A DNA stretch of 64,000 nt from Cedecea neteri. Its GTDB lineage: Bacteria > Pseudomonadota > Gammaproteobacteria > Enterobacterales > Enterobacteriaceae. Both the position numbers and the translations under genes were made by a program. Each line of letters begins with the position of its first letter. Position 1 is the first letter of the stretch. Under the pieces are notes generated by a model, which saw only the letters and a list, made by a program, of their open reading frames with translations, ran no database searches and was not told the origin of the DNA. Where the stretch lies: the NCBI RefSeq assembly GCF_000758325.1, contig NZ_CP009459.1:620001-684000 (forward strand). The letters run 5' to 3'. Of this stretch, positions 45,155 to 58,282 are shown one piece after another.

Positions 45155-46120
45155 ATGCGCATCGGACACCACCAGCTCAGAAATCGCCTGATCGCAGCAC
45201 CTATGGCTGGCATCACTGACAGACCATTCAGGACGCTGTGCTACGAGATGGGAGCCGGGTTAACCGTTTCCGAGATGATGTCCTCTAACCCGGAAGTTTG
45301 GGCGAGTGACAAATCCCGTTTACGCATGGTTCATGTGGATGAACCGGGTATTCGCACCGTGCAAATTGCCGGCAGCGTACCGGAAGAGATGGCAGAAGCC
45401 GCGCGAATTAACGTGGCTAATGGCGCCCAGATTATTGATATCAATATGGGTTGTCCGGCAAAAAAGGTGAATCGTAAGCTGGCAGGTTCAGCCCTTCTGC
45501 AGTACCCGAGTCTGGTAAAGGACATCGTGACGACGGTAGTGAAGGCAGTGGATGTTCCTGTGACGTTGAAAATTCGTACCGGCTGGGAGCCCGCGCACCG
45601 TAACTGTGTAGAGATTGCCCAACTGGCTGAAGACTGTGGGATTCAGGCTCTGACAATTCATGGACGCACACGCGCCTGTTTATTCCAGGGCGATGCTGAA
45701 TACGACAGCATTCGGGCAGTTAAGCAGAAAGTTTCCATTCCGATTATCGCGAATGGTGACATTACTGACCCGCTTAAAGCCAGAGCTGTACTTGACTATA
45801 CGGGGGCTGATGCCCTGATGATAGGCCGTGCGGCTCAGGGAAGACCCTGGATCTTTCGGGAAATCCAGCATTATCTGGACACTGGAGAGCTGCTGCCCCC
45901 CTTGCCTCTGGCAGAGGTGAAGCGCTTACTTTGCTCGCACGTTCGGGAACTGCATAGCTTTTATGGCGATGTAAAAGGTTACCGAATTGCTCGTAAACAC
46001 GTCTCCTGGTATCTCCAGGAGCACGCTCCAAATGACCAGTTTCGGCGCACATTCAACGCCATTGAGGATGCCAGCGAACAGCTGGAGGCGTTGGAGGCAT
46101 ACTTCGAAAATTTTGCGTAA
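45155..46120 (+). CDS. dusB: tRNA-dihydrouridine synthase B
   Basis: DusB (321 residues) reduces uridine 17 of tRNA with FMN and NADPH. The FMN-binding APMAGITD (about 15-22), catalytic C100 in INMGCPAKK and the HGRTR motif are present, followed by the helical tRNA-binding domain. It is the first gene of the fis operon and its translation supports fis expression in E. coli. Confidence 0.97.
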   Translation: MRIGHHQLRNRLIAAPMAGITDRPFRTLCYEMGAGLTVSEMMSSNPEVWASDKSRLRMVHVDEPGIRTVQIAGSVPEEMAEAARINVANGAQIIDINMGCPAKKVNRKLAGSALLQYPSLVKDIVTTVVKAVDVPVTLKIRTGWEPAHRNCVEIAQLAEDCGIQALTIHGRTRACLFQGDAEYDSIRAVKQKVSIPIIANGDITDPLKARAVLDYTGADALMIGRAAQGRPWIFREIQHYLDTGELLPPLPLAEVKRLLCSHVRELHSFYGDVKGYRIARKHVSWYLQEHAPNDQFRRTFNAIEDASEQLEALEAYFENFA

Positions 46121-46145
46121 ACAGAAATAAAGAGCTGACAGAACT

Positions 46146-46442
46146 ATGTTCGAACAACGCGTAAATTCTGACGTACTGACCGTTTCTACCGTTAACTCTC
46201 AGGATCAGGTAACCCAAAAACCCCTGCGTGATTCCGTGAAACAGGCACTGAAGAACTATTTTGCTCAACTGAATGGTCAGGATGTGAATGACCTGTATGA
46301 GCTGGTACTGGCTGAAGTAGAACAGCCATTGTTGGACATGGTGATGCAATACACCCGTGGCAACCAGACCCGCGCTGCCCTGATGATGGGCATCAACCGC
46401 GGTACGCTGCGTAAGAAACTGAAAAAATACGGCATGAACTGA
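46146..46442 (+). CDS. fis: DNA-binding protein Fis
   Basis: Fis (98 residues) is the nucleoid protein that bends DNA, activates rRNA promoters and assists invertases. The N-terminal beta hairpin arm (about 12-26), dimer helices and C-terminal helix-turn-helix ([20 protein letters not shown], about 72-91) are intact. Practically identical to E. coli Fis. Confidence 0.99.
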
Positions 46443-46461
46443 TACTAATCAGTTAGTGTTG

Positions 46462-46502
46462 TGAAAAGGCGCGACTCGGCATGGGAAAGCGCCTTTTCTC
46501 TT
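46462..46502 (+). terminator. Rho-independent terminator of dusB-fis
   Basis: GAAAAGGCGC (46463-46472) pairs with GCGCCTTTTC (46489-46498), with T-rich sequence after. Confidence 0.85.
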
Positions 46503-46733
46503 TTCTATCCCCCGAATCTGACGTTTTCCCTCATCATTGCTCCCTGTACCGCCCTTTCCTTCACTTTGTTTACACTTCACACGCTTTGCAATTATTCCCC
46601 GATCCTGTGGTCTGAGTCGCAGTGGTAAAATAGCCACATTCACACCGGTGCAGCATCCGTGAAAGCTTCGTACCTTTATGGGCACCTACGAGAGCAATCC
46701 CTGTCCCGGCGTTTGGTAAAACCGAGGTTCAAA

Positions 46734-46955
46734 ATGACTAAATTCATCGCCGTCGCATTGCTCACGACTTTCCTGGCAGGCTGTGCGACCGATTCCCCTT
46801 GCGTACCGGTCTATGACGACCAGGGGCGCCTGGTGCACACCAATACCTGTATGAAAGGCACCACCCAGGATAACTGGGAAACCGCTGGCGCGATTGCCGC
46901 GGGTACCGCTGCCGTGGCAGGGGTAGCCCTGGGTATCGTGGCACTCACCAAATAA
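46734..46955 (+). CDS. yhdV: Small lipoprotein YhdV
   Basis: A 73-residue lipoprotein matching YhdV. The ATG at 46734 (MTKFIAVALL) starts a lipoprotein signal with lipobox LAGC, so Cys17 is lipidated; 25 upstream codons are rejected. The mature part holds CVPVYDDQGRLVHTNTC and a C-terminal hydrophobic glycine/alanine segment. Function unknown. In E. coli it follows acrEF, which is absent here. Confidence 0.92.
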   Translation: MTKFIAVALLTTFLAGCATDSPCVPVYDDQGRLVHTNTCMKGTTQDNWETAGAIAAGTAAVAGVALGIVALTK

Positions 46956-46969
46956 GTCTCCCCTTCTGG

Positions 46970-46997
46970 CAAAGCGCGAGCTTCTCGCGCTTTTTTG
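46970..46997 (+). terminator. Rho-independent terminator of yhdV
   Basis: AAAGCGCGAG (46971-46980) pairs with CTCGCGCTTT (46984-46993) around CTT, followed by T-run. Confidence 0.92.
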
Positions 46998-47057
46998 TTT
47001 CGTCTTCCTGCAACACCTGAATCATTTTGCTCTGAAATGCGCCGTTAGTTGCAGGCC

Positions 47058-47074
47058 TGCACTATTTCGGCGCA
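47058..47074 (+). promoter_or_regulatory. NtrC-type binding site upstream of aapJ
   Basis: TGCAC-N7-GCGCA matches the NtrC dyad TGCAC-N7-GTGCA at nine of ten arm positions. Its centre is about 97 bases before the predicted sigma-54 start, a normal enhancer distance. A second site was not found. Confidence 0.65.
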
Positions 47075-47136
47075 TTTTTTTCCCCTTGTCCTCATTGCTG
47101 CCGGCCTTCTTCTCCATAAGACGCCGCCATAAAAAC

Positions 47137-47153
47137 CTGGCATCCACTTTGCT
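47137..47153 (+). promoter_or_regulatory. Sigma-54 promoter of aapJQMP
   Basis: CTGGCATCCACTTTGCT matches TGGCAY-N5-TTGCW: GG at 47139-47140 and GC at 47151-47152, exactly 12 bases apart as required. Transcription would start near 47163, about 90 bases before aapJ. Confidence 0.8.
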
Positions 47154-47252
47154 TTAAAGACTGTGACGCGGGCATTTGCCACGAATACGGATCTGGCGCC
47201 TCCCGGATGCCATTTCGCCAATAACGATAATTTTGCCACTCAGGATGCATTT

Positions 47253-48278
47253 ATGAAGAAGATGATGATCGCCACTCTGGTCGCTACCGGCACGCTGTTT
47301 GCGATGGTTAATCAGGCTCACGCAGGCACTACACTGGATGCCGTCAAAAAGAAAGGCTTCGTGCAATGTGGGATCAGCGATGGTCTGCCGGGCTTTTCTT
47401 ACGCTGACGGCAGCGGCAAGTTCACCGGTATCGACGTGGATGTTTGCCGCGGTGTTGCAGCAGCCGTCTTCGGCGATGCATCCAAAGTCAAATACACTCC
47501 GCTGACGGCAAAAGAGCGCTTTACTGCGCTGCAGTCCGGCGAGGTGGATATTCTTTCACGTAACACCACCTGGACTTCCTCCCGCGATGCGGGGATGGGG
47601 ATGGTGTTTACTGGCGTCACTTATTACGACGGTATCGGTTTCCTGACCCACAATAAAGCTGGCCTCAAAAGCGCGAAAGAGCTCGACGGTGCCACAGTTT
47701 GTATTCAGGCGGGGACCGACACCGAGCTGAACGTCGCCGACTACTTCAAAGCCAATAAGATGAAGTACACGCCGGTCACCTTTGACCGTTCAGACGAGTC
47801 GGCCAAAGCGCTGGAGTCCGGGCGCTGCGATACTCTGGCCTCGGATCAATCTCAGCTGTACGCCCTGCGCATCAAGCTCAGCAATCCTGCAGAATGGCTC
47901 GTGCTGCCAGAAGTCATCTCGAAAGAACCCCTGGGGCCTGTTGTACGCCGCGGGGACGATGACTGGTTCTCTATCGTGCGCTGGACGCTGTTCGCCATGC
48001 TGAATGCCGAAGAGATGGGTATTAATTCTAAAAACGTCGACCAGATGGCCGCCAATCCAACCACGCCGGATATGGCACACCTGTTAGGGAAAGAAGGTGA
48101 TTTCGGCAAAGACCTGAAGCTGGATAACAAGTGGGCCTACAACATCGTGAAGCAGGTCGGTAACTACGCTGAAATTTTCGAGAGCAACGTCGGCGCCCAA
48201 AGCCCGCTGAAAATCAAACGCGGCCAGAATAACCTGTGGAACAACGGCGGGATCCAGTACGCCCCACCAGTTCGCTAA
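47253..48278 (+). CDS. aapJ: Amino-acid ABC transporter substrate-binding protein
   Basis: A 341-residue periplasmic binding protein (YhdW/AapJ) of the general L-amino acid uptake family. The ATG at 47253 begins a signal peptide of about 24 residues (cut after QAHA). Family motifs KKGFVQCGISDGLPGFS and GIDVDVCRGVAAAVFGD are present, with the lobe hinge near residue 120. No frameshift or internal stop is seen, unlike the yhdW pseudogene annotated in E. coli K-12. Exact substrates unknown. Confidence 0.94.
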   Translation: MKKMMIATLVATGTLFAMVNQAHAGTTLDAVKKKGFVQCGISDGLPGFSYADGSGKFTGIDVDVCRGVAAAVFGDASKVKYTPLTAKERFTALQSGEVDILSRNTTWTSSRDAGMGMVFTGVTYYDGIGFLTHNKAGLKSAKELDGATVCIQAGTDTELNVADYFKANKMKYTPVTFDRSDESAKALESGRCDTLASDQSQLYALRIKLSNPAEWLVLPEVISKEPLGPVVRRGDDDWFSIVRWTLFAMLNAEEMGINSKNVDQMAANPTTPDMAHLLGKEGDFGKDLKLDNKWAYNIVKQVGNYAEIFESNVGAQSPLKIKRGQNNLWNNGGIQYAPPVR

Positions 48279-48349
48279 GCGAAAGACCAGAACAGGGCAC
48301 TGCCCATTGCGGTGCCCCAGATTTATGTTCCTGTTACTGAGGTTTGCTT

Positions 48350-49531
48350 ATGCGTCATCACCGTCCAGCCGTGAAGGCCGACTTATCTTTTTCTAACCCC
48401 TCGGTTCGCGCCTGGCTGTATCAGATCGTCGCTATCGCCTTCGTTATTGGCGTGGCGGTTTATCTGATTCACAACACAATTACCAACCTGGACAGCCGCG
48501 GTATTACCTCCGGTTTTGCTTTTCTCGATCGCGCCGCCGGGTTCGGCATTGTCCAGCATCTGATCGATTACGATCAGGGAGATACTTACGGCAAAGTCTT
48601 TGTTGTTGGGTTGCTGAATACCCTGCTGGTGTCTGTTCTCTGTATTGTATTCGCGACGTTTATCGGCTTCTTTGTGGGCCTGGCACGACTCTCTGATAAC
48701 TGGCTGGTGCGTAAACTCTCTACCTTTTATATAGAGACGTTTCGCAACATCCCCCCACTGCTGCAAATTTTCTTCTGGTACTTTGCCGTACTTCGTAATC
48801 TGCCGGGCCCACGCCAGGCTATGGATGCCTTTGGCCTGATGTATCTGAGCAATCGTGGCATGTCTCTTCCGGCTCCGATTATGGGGGAAGGTCTGCTGGC
48901 ATTTACGGTTGCCATTCTGTGCGCGTTGCTCGTCTCCGCGGGCCTGTATCGCTATAACAAAATGCACCAAATGAGAACCGGGCAGATTCGTCGCACCTGG
49001 CCTGTAACGATCGCGTTGATCGTTGCGTTACCGCTGCTGGCACATTTGATCTTCGGGGCAGCCCTTCACTGGGATATCCCGGCTCTGCACGGTTTCAACT
49101 TCAGTGGCGGGATTGTACTTATTCCTGAGCTGGCGGCTTTAACGCTGGCGTTGTCGGTTTACACCTCGGTGTTCATCGCGGAAATCATTCGTTCAGGTAT
49201 TCAGTCCGTCCCCTTTGGCCAGCACGAGGCAGCTTTGTCTCTGGGCCTGCCTAAGCAGGTGACGCTTCGCCAGGTGATTGTGCCTCAGGCGCTGAGAGTC
49301 ATCATTCCGCCGTTGACCAGCCAGTACCTGAACATCGTCAAAAACTCTTCGCTGGCAGCGGCCATTGGTTATCCGGATATGGTGTCTTTGTTTGCCGGCA
49401 GCGTGCTGAACCAGACGGGCCAGGCAATAGAAACCATCGCTATCACGATGTCCGTTTATTTACTTATCAGCCTGGTTATTTCGCTGCTGATGAACGTCTA
49501 TAACCGCCGCATTGCCCTGGTCGAGCGTTAA
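48350..49531 (+). CDS. aapQ: Amino-acid ABC transporter permease
   Basis: YhdX/AapQ (393 residues), the first permease. About eight hydrophobic segments; the HisMQ-type C-terminal domain has the EAA loop GQHEAALSLGLPKQVTLRQVIVP. The ATG at 48350 has GAGGT upstream; a TTG two codons earlier is less likely. It follows aapJ by 71 bases. Confidence 0.95.
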   Translation: MRHHRPAVKADLSFSNPSVRAWLYQIVAIAFVIGVAVYLIHNTITNLDSRGITSGFAFLDRAAGFGIVQHLIDYDQGDTYGKVFVVGLLNTLLVSVLCIVFATFIGFFVGLARLSDNWLVRKLSTFYIETFRNIPPLLQIFFWYFAVLRNLPGPRQAMDAFGLMYLSNRGMSLPAPIMGEGLLAFTVAILCALLVSAGLYRYNKMHQMRTGQIRRTWPVTIALIVALPLLAHLIFGAALHWDIPALHGFNFSGGIVLIPELAALTLALSVYTSVFIAEIIRSGIQSVPFGQHEAALSLGLPKQVTLRQVIVPQALRVIIPPLTSQYLNIVKNSSLAAAIGYPDMVSLFAGSVLNQTGQAIETIAITMSVYLLISLVISLLMNVYNRRIALVER

Positions 49532-49540
49532 GGAATGTCG

Positions 49541-50644
49541 ATGACTAAAGTTTTAACGGCGCACAGCGCCCGCCCGGCAGGCAGCCACCCGGAGCGAATC
49601 TGGCGCTGGATGCGTAAAAATCTCTTCTCCAGCTGGCTGAATACTCTGCTCACACTGCTTTGTCTTGGGCTGATGTGGACGCTTATCCCTCCGCTTCTCG
49701 ACTGGGCGGTTTTCCAGGCGAACTGGGTCGGTGAGACAAGAGCCGACTGCACAAAAGGCGGAGCATGTTGGGTCTTTATCCACGACCGCTTCGGGCAATT
49801 CATGTATGGGCTTTACCCCCACGATCAGCGCTGGCGCATCAATTTTGCCCTCATCATTGGGCTGTTTTCCGTGGCCACAATGTTCTGGAAGTCTCTGCCT
49901 CACCGCGGTCGCTATATCGCTGGCTGGGCCGTGGCCTATCCGCTCCTCGTTTGGGTGTTGATGTACGGTGGTTTACTGGGACTGGACCGCGTAGAGACTC
50001 GTCTTTGGGGCGGATTAACCCTCACGCTGATCATTGCTTCCGTCGGCATTGCAGGCGCCCTGCCGCTGGGTATCGTTCTGGCTCTGGGCAGGCGCTCACG
50101 CATGCCGGTAGTGAGAATCCTTTCGATAATGTTTATCGAATTTTGGCGGGGCGTACCGCTGATCACGGTGCTGTTCATGTCTTCCGTGATGCTGCCGCTG
50201 TTTCTGCCGGAAGGCACCACCATCGATAAACTGATTCGGGCATTAGTCGGGGTGATTTTGTTCCAGTCAGCCTATGTGGCTGAGGTGGTTCGTGGCGGGC
50301 TACAGGCTCTGCCCAAAGGGCAATATGAGGCCGCAGAGTCACTGGCACTCGGTTACTGGAAAACACAAGGACTGGTGATTTTACCTCAGGCCCTGAAGTT
50401 GGTGATCCCGGGCCTGGTGAACACGATTATTGCGCTGTTTAAGGACACCAGTCTGGTGATCATCATCGGCCTGTTCGACCTGTTTAGTAGCGTACAGCAA
50501 GCCACTGTCGATCCGGCCTGGCTGGGGATGTCGACAGAAGGCTATGTCTTTGCCGCTATCGTCTATTGGATTTTCTGTTTCAGTATGTCGCGCTACAGCC
50601 AGCACCTGGAGAAGCGCTTCCACACCGGCCGCACGCCGCACTAA
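49541..50644 (+). CDS. aapM: Amino-acid ABC transporter permease
   Basis: YhdY/AapM (367 residues), the second permease. The EAA loop is [23 protein letters not shown]. The ATG at 49541 is preferred to 49535 because AAGGA (49530-49534) is directly against the earlier start. It pairs with AapQ in the membrane. Confidence 0.95.
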   Translation: MTKVLTAHSARPAGSHPERIWRWMRKNLFSSWLNTLLTLLCLGLMWTLIPPLLDWAVFQANWVGETRADCTKGGACWVFIHDRFGQFMYGLYPHDQRWRINFALIIGLFSVATMFWKSLPHRGRYIAGWAVAYPLLVWVLMYGGLLGLDRVETRLWGGLTLTLIIASVGIAGALPLGIVLALGRRSRMPVVRILSIMFIEFWRGVPLITVLFMSSVMLPLFLPEGTTIDKLIRALVGVILFQSAYVAEVVRGGLQALPKGQYEAAESLALGYWKTQGLVILPQALKLVIPGLVNTIIALFKDTSLVIIIGLFDLFSSVQQATVDPAWLGMSTEGYVFAAIVYWIFCFSMSRYSQHLEKRFHTGRTPH

Positions 50645-50652
50645 GGATTATG

Positions 50653-51411
50653 ATGAGTAAAATGACACTGCAGGCTGCCGACACGATGATCACGTTGGAA
50701 AATGTGAACAAATGGTACGGGCAATTCCATGTTTTGAAAGATATTAATCTCAATGTAAAGCAGGGTGAGCGTATCGTACTGTGTGGGCCATCGGGCTCCG
50801 GGAAATCAACGACTATTCGCTGTATTAACCATCTTGAAGAGCATCAGCAGGGGCGTATTGTCGTCGACGGTACAGAGCTGAATGACGATCTCCGCAACAT
50901 AGAGAAAGTCCGTACCGAAGTCGGCATGGTCTTCCAGCACTTTAACCTGTTCCCGCATTTAACTGTCTTGCAGAACTGCACTTTGGCCCCGATTTGGGTG
51001 CGTAAGATGCCCAAGAAAGAAGCCGAGGCGCTGGCGATGCACTATCTTGAACGAGTACGAATCGCTGAACATGCGCATAAATTCCCGGGGCAGATATCCG
51101 GTGGCCAGCAGCAGCGTGTGGCCATTGCTCGCTCGCTATGCATGAAGCCTAAAATCATGCTCTTCGACGAACCAACGTCTGCGCTTGACCCGGAAATGGT
51201 AAAGGAAGTGCTGGATACCATGATTGGTCTGGCCGAATCCGGGATGACGATGCTGTGCGTGACTCACGAAATGGGATTTGCGCGCACCGTTGCTGACAGG
51301 GTTATCTTTATGGATCGTGGCGAGATCGTAGAACAAGCGCCTCCTGAAGAGTTTTTTGCCCATCCGAAATCGGAAAGAACGCGAGCTTTCTTGTCTCAGG
51401 TTATCCATTAA
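50653..51411 (+). CDS. aapP: Amino-acid ABC transporter ATP-binding protein
   Basis: YhdZ/AapP (252 residues), the ATPase. Walker [10 protein letters not shown] (about 43-51), Q-loop, signature [15 protein letters not shown] (about 147-161), Walker [13 protein letters not shown] and the switch His in CVTHEMG are intact. ATG at 50653 gives the E. coli length; an adjacent ATG at 50650 is possible. Last gene of the operon. Confidence 0.97.
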   Translation: MSKMTLQAADTMITLENVNKWYGQFHVLKDINLNVKQGERIVLCGPSGSGKSTTIRCINHLEEHQQGRIVVDGTELNDDLRNIEKVRTEVGMVFQHFNLFPHLTVLQNCTLAPIWVRKMPKKEAEALAMHYLERVRIAEHAHKFPGQISGGQQQRVAIARSLCMKPKIMLFDEPTSALDPEMVKEVLDTMIGLAESGMTMLCVTHEMGFARTVADRVIFMDRGEIVEQAPPEEFFAHPKSERTRAFLSQVIH

Positions 51412-51414
51412 ATG

Positions 51415-51440
51415 ACAAAGGCCGCTGATGCGGCCTTTTC
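51415..51440 (+). terminator. Rho-independent terminator of aapJQMP
   Basis: AAAGGCCGC (51417-51425) pairs with GCGGCCTTT (51430-51438) around TGAT. It faces the rRNA operon terminators. Confidence 0.85.
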
Positions 51441-51468
51441 ATGCTGTTTTGCACATCTCAGAAAGCAA

Positions 51469-51496
51469 AAAACCCCGGTCTTTCGGTCGGGGTTAT
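51469..51496 (-). terminator. rRNA operon terminator T2
   Basis: On the minus strand AACCCCG pairs with CGGGGTT and is followed by T-rich sequence. It corresponds in position and surrounding sequence to T2 of E. coli rrnB. Confidence 0.85.
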
Positions 51497-51502
51497 TGCT
51501 AA

Positions 51503-51517
51503 TTTGATGCCTGACAG
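51503..51517 (-). repeat. Truncated 5S rRNA 3'-end fragment between T1 and T2
   Basis: AACTGTCAGGCATCA on the minus strand repeats the last bases of 5S rRNA. The same remnant occurs between T1 and T2 of E. coli rrnB. Confidence 0.8.
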
Positions 51518-51625
51518 TTGTATGCCGGGCTGTCCTGCCCGCAACCTTTCAGGCAGCCTAAGGCTGTGCAAATCCGTTCCCGACGAATTTGTCCTACTCA
51601 GGAGCAGTAGCTCACCGGTAAACAG

Positions 51626-51674
51626 CAAATAAAAGAAAAGACCCAGTCAAAAACTGGGCCTTTTCTTTTATTTG
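51626..51674 (-). terminator. rRNA operon terminator T1
   Basis: A long hairpin: CAAATAAAAGAAAAG (51626-51640) pairs with CTTTTCTTTTATTTG (51660-51674), enclosing ACCCAGT / ACTGGGC. It is the counterpart of rrnB T1 and starts right after the second 5S gene. Confidence 0.92.
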
Positions 51675-51794
51675 ATGCCTGACAGTTCCCTACTCTCGCA
51701 TGGGGAGACCCCACACTACCATCGGCGCTACGGCGTTTCACTTCTGAGTTCGGCATGGGGTCAGGTGGGACCACCGCGCTACGGCCGTCAGGCA
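51675..51794 (-). rRNA. rrfF: 5S ribosomal RNA, distal copy
   Basis: A 120-base 5S gene, last in the operon after tRNA-Thr. It differs from the proximal copy at the paired end bases (TGACGG... against TGGCGG...), a change matched at the other end of the stem (GTCAGG against GCCAGG), so helix I still forms. Two 5S genes flanking tRNA-Thr are the mark of an rrnD-type operon. Confidence 0.96.
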
Positions 51795-51830
51795 AATTCT
51801 TTTCTACGTGCCGAACTTTAACCTAAAAAG

Positions 51831-51906
51831 TGGTGCTGATACCCAGAGTCGAACTGGGGACCTCACCCTTACCAAGGGTGCGCTCTACCAACTGAGCCAT
51901 ATCAGC
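51831..51906 (-). tRNA. thrV: tRNA-Thr (GGT)
   Basis: A 76-base cloverleaf with CCA encoded. The anticodon GGT lies at 51873-51871. It sits between the two 5S genes, as thrV does in E. coli rrnD. Confidence 0.97.
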
Positions 51907-52054
51907 ACGCTTAATTTGATGCCTGGCAGTTGATGAACTCTCGTTCACCCTACGGGCCGCTGCTTCGCAGCGTTCAGACTCACCTTTTGGTGAGTCAGTC
52001 CTACTCTCTGAGAGTAGTGAACTGCCTCGTATTACTACCATTACTGCTAATTTG
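51907..52054 (-). other. 5S-tRNA-Thr spacer with truncated 5S pieces
   Basis: The spacer contains AACTGCCAGGCATCAAATTA (minus strand, about 51930-51911), repeating the 5S end, and small hairpins (GCTGCTTCGCAGC and ACTCACCTTTTGGTGAGT). It looks like debris of an earlier 5S duplication. Confidence 0.65.
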
Positions 52055-52174
52055 ATGCCTGGCAGTTCCCTACTCTCGCATGGGGAGACCCCACACTACC
52101 ATCGGCGCTACGGCGTTTCACTTCTGAGTTCGGCATGGGGTCAGGTGGGACCACCGCGCTACGGCCGCCAGGCA
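52055..52174 (-). rRNA. rrfD: 5S ribosomal RNA, proximal copy
   Basis: A 120-base 5S gene, starting TGCCTGGCGGCC and ending CTGCCAGGCAT, essentially the E. coli sequence. It lies 90 bases after 23S. Confidence 0.97.
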
Positions 52175-52264
52175 AATTCTGTTATTGACCGTTATGCTCG
52201 CGCATAACCATCAATCTAATCCTGAACTAAGCTGAAAATCTCTCTAAAACACCTTCGGTGTTGT

Positions 52265-55171
<2,907 letters not shown>

Positions 55172-55294
55172 TCACAACCCGAAGGTGTCTCGTAAGACAC
55201 AATCGATATTGTGAAAATTTGAGAGACTCGAACATGTCTTAACCTCATTCTTTATTACGGAAGAACGAGACGACATGTCGTTTCAATTTTCAGC

Positions 55295-55307
55295 TTGTTC
55301 CGGATTG
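55295..55307 (-). promoter_or_regulatory. BoxA antitermination site before 23S
   Basis: TGCTCTTTAACAA on the minus strand matches the rrn boxA bound by NusB-S10, placed between tRNA-Ala and 23S. Confidence 0.85.
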
Positions 55308-55377
55308 TTAAAGAGCAAATACTTCGCAGTACACCGTCACCGGTACACTCTGAAGTAAGTTTTGGTGCATGAAATGA

Positions 55378-55453
55378 TGGTGGAGCTAAGCGGGATCGAA
55401 CCGCTGACCTCCTGCGTGCAAGGCAGGCGCTCTCCCAGCTGAGCTATAGCCCC
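55378..55453 (-). tRNA. alaU: tRNA-Ala (TGC)
   Basis: A 76-base tRNA with encoded CCA; anticodon TGC at 55420-55418. It lies in the 16S-23S spacer downstream of tRNA-Ile. Confidence 0.97.
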
Positions 55454-55492
55454 ATCGATTTCGTAAAACCTTTGAATTACCATGAATTCTTT

Positions 55493-55558
55493 GCTAGTCA
55501 AGGCGCAGCGCCACGAAGCATACTTTTGTATGTGAGTGGTGCTGTAACGCAGGATAGC
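55493..55558. repeat. Long imperfect hairpin between tRNA-Ile and tRNA-Ala
   Basis: GCTA at 55493 pairs with TAGC at 55555-55558, GCGCCAC with GTGGTGC, and GCATAC with GTATGT around a TTTT loop. Together they make a 66-base imperfect palindrome filling most of the spacer between the two tRNAs. Confidence 0.7.
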
Positions 55559-55567
55559 GGAAAATTT

Positions 55568-55643
<76 letters not shown>

Positions 55644-55711
55644 ATAAGGTTTTACTGCTCGTTTTCTATCAGACAATCTGTGTGAGCACTACGCGGGTTG
55701 TATCTATTAGG

Positions 55712-57253
<1,542 letters not shown>

Positions 57254-57387
57254 AAAAGTGTTTGATGCTCAAAGAATTAAAACTGTTTATAAAATCAGTA
57301 GTCACTCTTCAAGACTTGATATTTTTTTGCATCCGAAGATGCTGAGATATCAATCCTGCGAGTGCCCACACAGATTGTCTGATAAAT

Positions 57388-57399
57388 TGTTAAAGAGCA
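57388..57399 (-). promoter_or_regulatory. BoxA antitermination site in the rrn leader
   Basis: TGCTCTTTAACA on the minus strand, about 135 bases before 16S. A boxB-like hairpin (GTTAGCAAGCGAAAGCGCCTAAC, 57425-57403 region) lies just upstream. Confidence 0.85.
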
Positions 57400-57438
57400 G
57401 TGAGTTAGGCGCTTTCGCTTGCTAACTCGAGGTGGCGT

Positions 57439-57466
57439 ATATTACGCTTTCCTCTTTCAGAGTCAA
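57439..57466 (-). promoter_or_regulatory. rRNA operon promoter P2
   Basis: TTGACT (57466-57461) and TAATAT (57444-57439) are separated by 16 bases, followed by a GC-rich discriminator (ACGCCACC). Confidence 0.9.
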
Positions 57467-57546
57467 CCCCGATTTTCAGGATTTTTTCTCTTTATCGAAC
57501 CGGCCATTTTGTGAAGTGATTCACTGTGCCGTCTCGATGGAGGCGC

Positions 57547-57574
57547 ATTATAGGGATCCCACTTTTTAGCACAA
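57547..57574 (-). promoter_or_regulatory. rRNA operon promoter P1
   Basis: TTGTGC (57574-57569) and TATAAT (57552-57547) are 16 bases apart, with discriminator GCGCCTCC. Upstream A/T tracts (to about 57600) fit an UP element; Fis sites are expected further up. The 474-base space between 16S and yrdA otherwise holds the rrn leader and the yrdA promoter. Confidence 0.92.
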
Positions 57575-57727
57575 GTACTTTTTCGATCTTTTTTTCTGAA
57601 TGTTTAGTTTTCACTCTTTTCGCTGAGATCATGTTCGATCTGCCCTCTTTCCGGCCCTTTACTCCCTTGCCATTGCTCAAGAAAGCGACCACAGTCTATG
57701 TCTGTAATGAACTTACCTGAGGTGTTT

Positions 57728-58282
57728 ATGTCTGCGGTACTGCGTGCTTTTCAAAAAACTTTCCCTCAACTCGGTGAACGAGTCATGGTTGATCCCACCA
57801 GCGTGGTCATTGGAGATGTAAAGCTGGCGGATGATGTCAGCATCTGGCCGTTAGTGGCTATTCGTGGGGACGTAAACAACGTGACAATTGGAGCACGCAC
57901 CAACATCCAGGATGGCAGCGTGCTTCATGTTACCCATAAGTCCTCTTATAAACCTGAAGGGAACCCGCTGACTATTGGTGAAGATGTGACGGTGGGCCAT
58001 AAGGTGATGCTTCACGGCTGCACGATCGGTAATCGCGTCTTAGTTGGAATGGGATCGATCCTATTGGACGGTGTAGTAGTAGAAGATGATGTGATGATTG
58101 GAGCCGGTAGCCTGGTACCACAAAACAAGCACCTGGAAAGCGGCTTTCTCTATTTAGGCAGCCCGGTGAAACAGATTCGCCGCCTGACTGAAGCGGAACT
58201 GGCTGGATTAACCTATTCCGCTAACAATTATGTGCGCTGGAAAGATGAGTATCTGGCTCAGGATAGCCAGTACCAACCTTGA
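57728..58282 (+). CDS. yrdA: Gamma-carbonic anhydrase-like protein YrdA
   Basis: YrdA (184 residues) is a trimeric left-handed beta helix protein of the gamma-carbonic anhydrase family. The ATG at 57728 is the family start, with GAGG upstream. Hexapeptide repeats run about 20-140. Metal-ligand histidines appear in LHVTHKS, VGHKVMLHGC. Enzyme activity in bacteria is doubtful. It overlaps the convergent yrdB by 25 bases. Confidence 0.94.
   Translation: MSAVLRAFQKTFPQLGERVMVDPTSVVIGDVKLADDVSIWPLVAIRGDVNNVTIGARTNIQDGSVLHVTHKSSYKPEGNPLTIGEDVTVGHKVMLHGCTIGNRVLVGMGSILLDGVVVEDDVMIGAGSLVPQNKHLESGFLYLGSPVKQIRRLTEAELAGLTYSANNYVRWKDEYLAQDSQYQP

Noticed and set aside
47163-47252. A 30-residue N-terminal extension of AapJ
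   Set aside because: It would begin at the predicted sigma-54 transcription start and hide the signal peptide that begins at 47253.
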